Below are positions 5,463 through 6,647 of a DNA stretch of 6,647 nucleotides, piece after piece (position 1 is the first letter of the stretch; each line of letters begins with the position of its first letter). The DNA is taken from NCBI GenBank assembly GCA_036741235.1, contig DAINSQ010000217.1:1-6647 (forward strand), given 5' to 3'. The notes below the pieces were generated by a model. That model saw only the letters and a program-made list of their open reading frames with translations. It was not told the origin of the DNA and did not search any database. This DNA is from JABWBR01 sp036741235. GTDB taxonomy: Bacteria > Bacteroidota > Bacteroidia > Chitinophagales > Saprospiraceae. The translations under genes were made by a program, and so were the position numbers.

Positions 5463-6454
5463 GTGTACTCGATCATTCCCGGGGTAATATCCAGATGCGT
5501 TACCAAGCGAATAGTTTGGGGGCCAAACGCAGTCGCTTTTATGCCTCTGGAGGCGAATTCTGCCAGTATAGAGGCGGCAGTATGGGGCGGTTTGACGTCA
5601 AAAATCACAATATTGGTCTGGACGGGGCGCACGGCCGCCACATATGGCATCTGCTCCAGGTGCTGCCCCAGCATTTTGGCGTGGTCATTATCGATTTTGA
5701 GGCGCTCTATGTTGTGATCGAGGGCATAAATACCTGCCGCAGCCAGGATACCGGCCTGCCGCATGCCGCCGCCCATCACCTTTCGATAGCGCCGCGCTTG
5801 CCGGATGAAATCGGCATCGCCGCAAAGCACAGAGCCCACCGGGGCGCCCAACCCTTTAGACAGGCAAATCGAGATGGAATCGAATAGCGGCCCAATATCC
5901 CGCGTATTATCGCCGGTTTCCACCAGGGCGTTAAAGATGCGGGCGCCGTCGAGGTGAAAGCGCAGTCCTTTTTGCCTGCACAATCCGCTGATTTCCCGCA
6001 TTTCTTCCAGCGTATAAAAGCTGCCGCCGCCTTTGTTGGCGGTATTTTCGATCACTACCAAGCGGCTTGAAGGCAACCAGTCGTATACGGGTTTAATGGC
6101 AGTAGCCACCTGAGACGCCGTTATTTTACCGTTGACGCCCGGTAACAGATTGACGGCCACCCCCGAATTGAAGGCATAACCTCCGGTTTCGTACTGATAA
6201 ACGTGCGAAGTCTCGTCGCAAATTAATTCGTCGAGCGGCTGGGTATGGGTTTTAATGGCAATCTGGTTGGTCATGGTGCCTGAAGGGCAAAACAAGGCGG
6301 CAGCTTTGCCAAACATGGCCGCTACTTTAGCCTCCAGGGCATTCACAGTAGGATCTTCGCCGAATACGTCGTCGCCGACTTCGGCTGTCATCATGGCCTC
6401 CAACATGCCTTTGTCAGGCTTGGTGACGGTGTCGCTGATTAAGTTGACGATCAT
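5444..6454 (-). CDS. ltaE: Low-specificity L-threonine aldolase, 3' end in assembly gap
   Basis: A PLP enzyme of fold type I that splits L-threonine or allo-threonine to glycine and acetaldehyde in the cytoplasm. The 337 visible residues show SDTVTKP (7-13), GDDVFGEDP (27-35), the FCPSGTMTNQ loop (55-64), SHVYQYETGG (83-92; His84 is placed to stack on PLP), HLDGAR (167-172; Asp169 for the pyridine nitrogen) and the PLP lysine in SKGLGAPVGS (199-208; Lys200). Start ATG at 6452-6454, five bases from an 8-bp tandem repeat. The frame runs into 100 N without a stop. Collapsing the duplicated 10-mer gives five more residues (RPLTE) and a stop at 5316-5318, for 342 residues, the normal family length, overlapping the rseP end by a few bases. 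A related beta-eliminating aldolase activity cannot be excluded. Confidence 0.93.
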
Positions 6455-6459
6455 AGTTT

Positions 6460-6539
6460 GATGGGTTGATGTGCTGATGTGCTGATGGGTTGATGTGCTG
6501 ATGAGTTAATGTGCTGATGTGCTGATGGGTTAATGTGCT
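6460..6539. repeat. Ten-unit 8-bp tandem repeat upstream of the threonine aldolase
   Basis: The 80 bases divide exactly into ten 8-bp units of two types, A (gatgtgct or aatgtgct) and B (gatgggtt or gatgagtt). The order is B A A B A, twice, so there is also a 40-bp higher period with 37 of 40 bases identical between halves. It sits in the leader of the aldolase gene, five bases from its ATG. Length change by slippage or recombination looks likely; an effect on expression is only inferred. Confidence 0.85.
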
Positions 6540-6570
6540 GATTCTTTATTATTATTTAATTATCAGCAAA

Positions 6571-6647
6571 TTAGCATCCCGACCTCCTTCCTGTCGGTAC
6601 GGGACTCCCCCGATTTTCAATCGGGACTCACTTCGTTAGCCTTCGGT
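6571..6647. repeat. Palindrome-rich intergenic element, cut by window end
   Basis: Two hairpins lie side by side: CCGAC/GTCGG (6579-6583 with 6593-6597, loop 9) and CCCGATT/AATCGGG (6609-6615 with 6619-6625, loop 3). The octamer CGGGACTC occurs twice (6600-6607 and 6622-6629). The density of small palindromes in non-coding DNA resembles a dispersed extragenic palindromic repeat, but only one incomplete copy is visible. It could instead include the terminator of a gene beyond the window. Confidence 0.45.

Noticed and set aside
6460..6539. CRISPR array
   Set aside because: The units are 8 bp and contiguous with no unique spacers, and no cas genes are present.

Overview
The window reads as an ordinary housekeeping stretch of a Bacteroidota chromosome. 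The closest guess is Saprospiria or Chitinophagia, but that is only a guess. The evidence is the gene style (short PspC-domain protein, two-PDZ RseP, lipoproteins with acidic residues after the lipobox cysteine), the absence of clear Shine-Dalgarno sites, and promoter-like motifs close to the Bacteroidota TTTG-N19-TAnnTTTG pattern. Two runs of N (10 and 100) show that it is a draft, probably metagenomic, assembly.

Layout, left to right: ubiX (flavin prenyltransferase, minus) is divergent from an exported thioredoxin-fold protein (plus). That gene converges on a minus-strand pair: a lipoprotein with two near-identical Cys/His-rich modules, and upstream of it a calcineurin-like phosphoesterase lipoprotein. 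A 71-residue PspC-domain protein (plus) diverges from the phosphoesterase and converges on rsmE (16S rRNA m3U1498 methyltransferase, minus; interrupted by the 10-N gap). rsmE diverges from rseP (site-2 membrane protease, plus). rseP converges on a low-specificity L-threonine aldolase (minus), with the 100-N gap at the junction. The last 193 bases are non-coding: an 8-bp tandem repeat abutting the aldolase start, then an AT-rich stretch, then a palindrome-rich segment cut by the window end.

The genes do not form one pathway. Strand alternates almost gene by gene, so most are probably transcribed alone. Four products act at or beyond the inner membrane (thioredoxin-like protein, two lipoproteins, RseP), and PspC is a small membrane protein; the loose theme is envelope maintenance, with UbiX, RsmE and the aldolase as unrelated cytoplasmic enzymes.

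I found no undescribed multi-gene system, phage, transposase, CRISPR array or RNA gene. The points worth a second look are structural: (i) the 100-N gap is flanked by the same 10-mer, and collapsing it gives both a long hairpin and a natural aldolase C-terminus; (ii) a 20-bp inverted repeat encloses degenerate 7-bp repeats at the first convergent junction; (iii) a regular 8-bp/40-bp tandem array lies just before the aldolase start; (iv) there is an extra peptide stretch in RsmE beside the 10-N gap; (v) a lipoprotein carries an internally duplicated metal-site-like module; and (vi) the phosphoesterase has non-standard first and last metal motifs.
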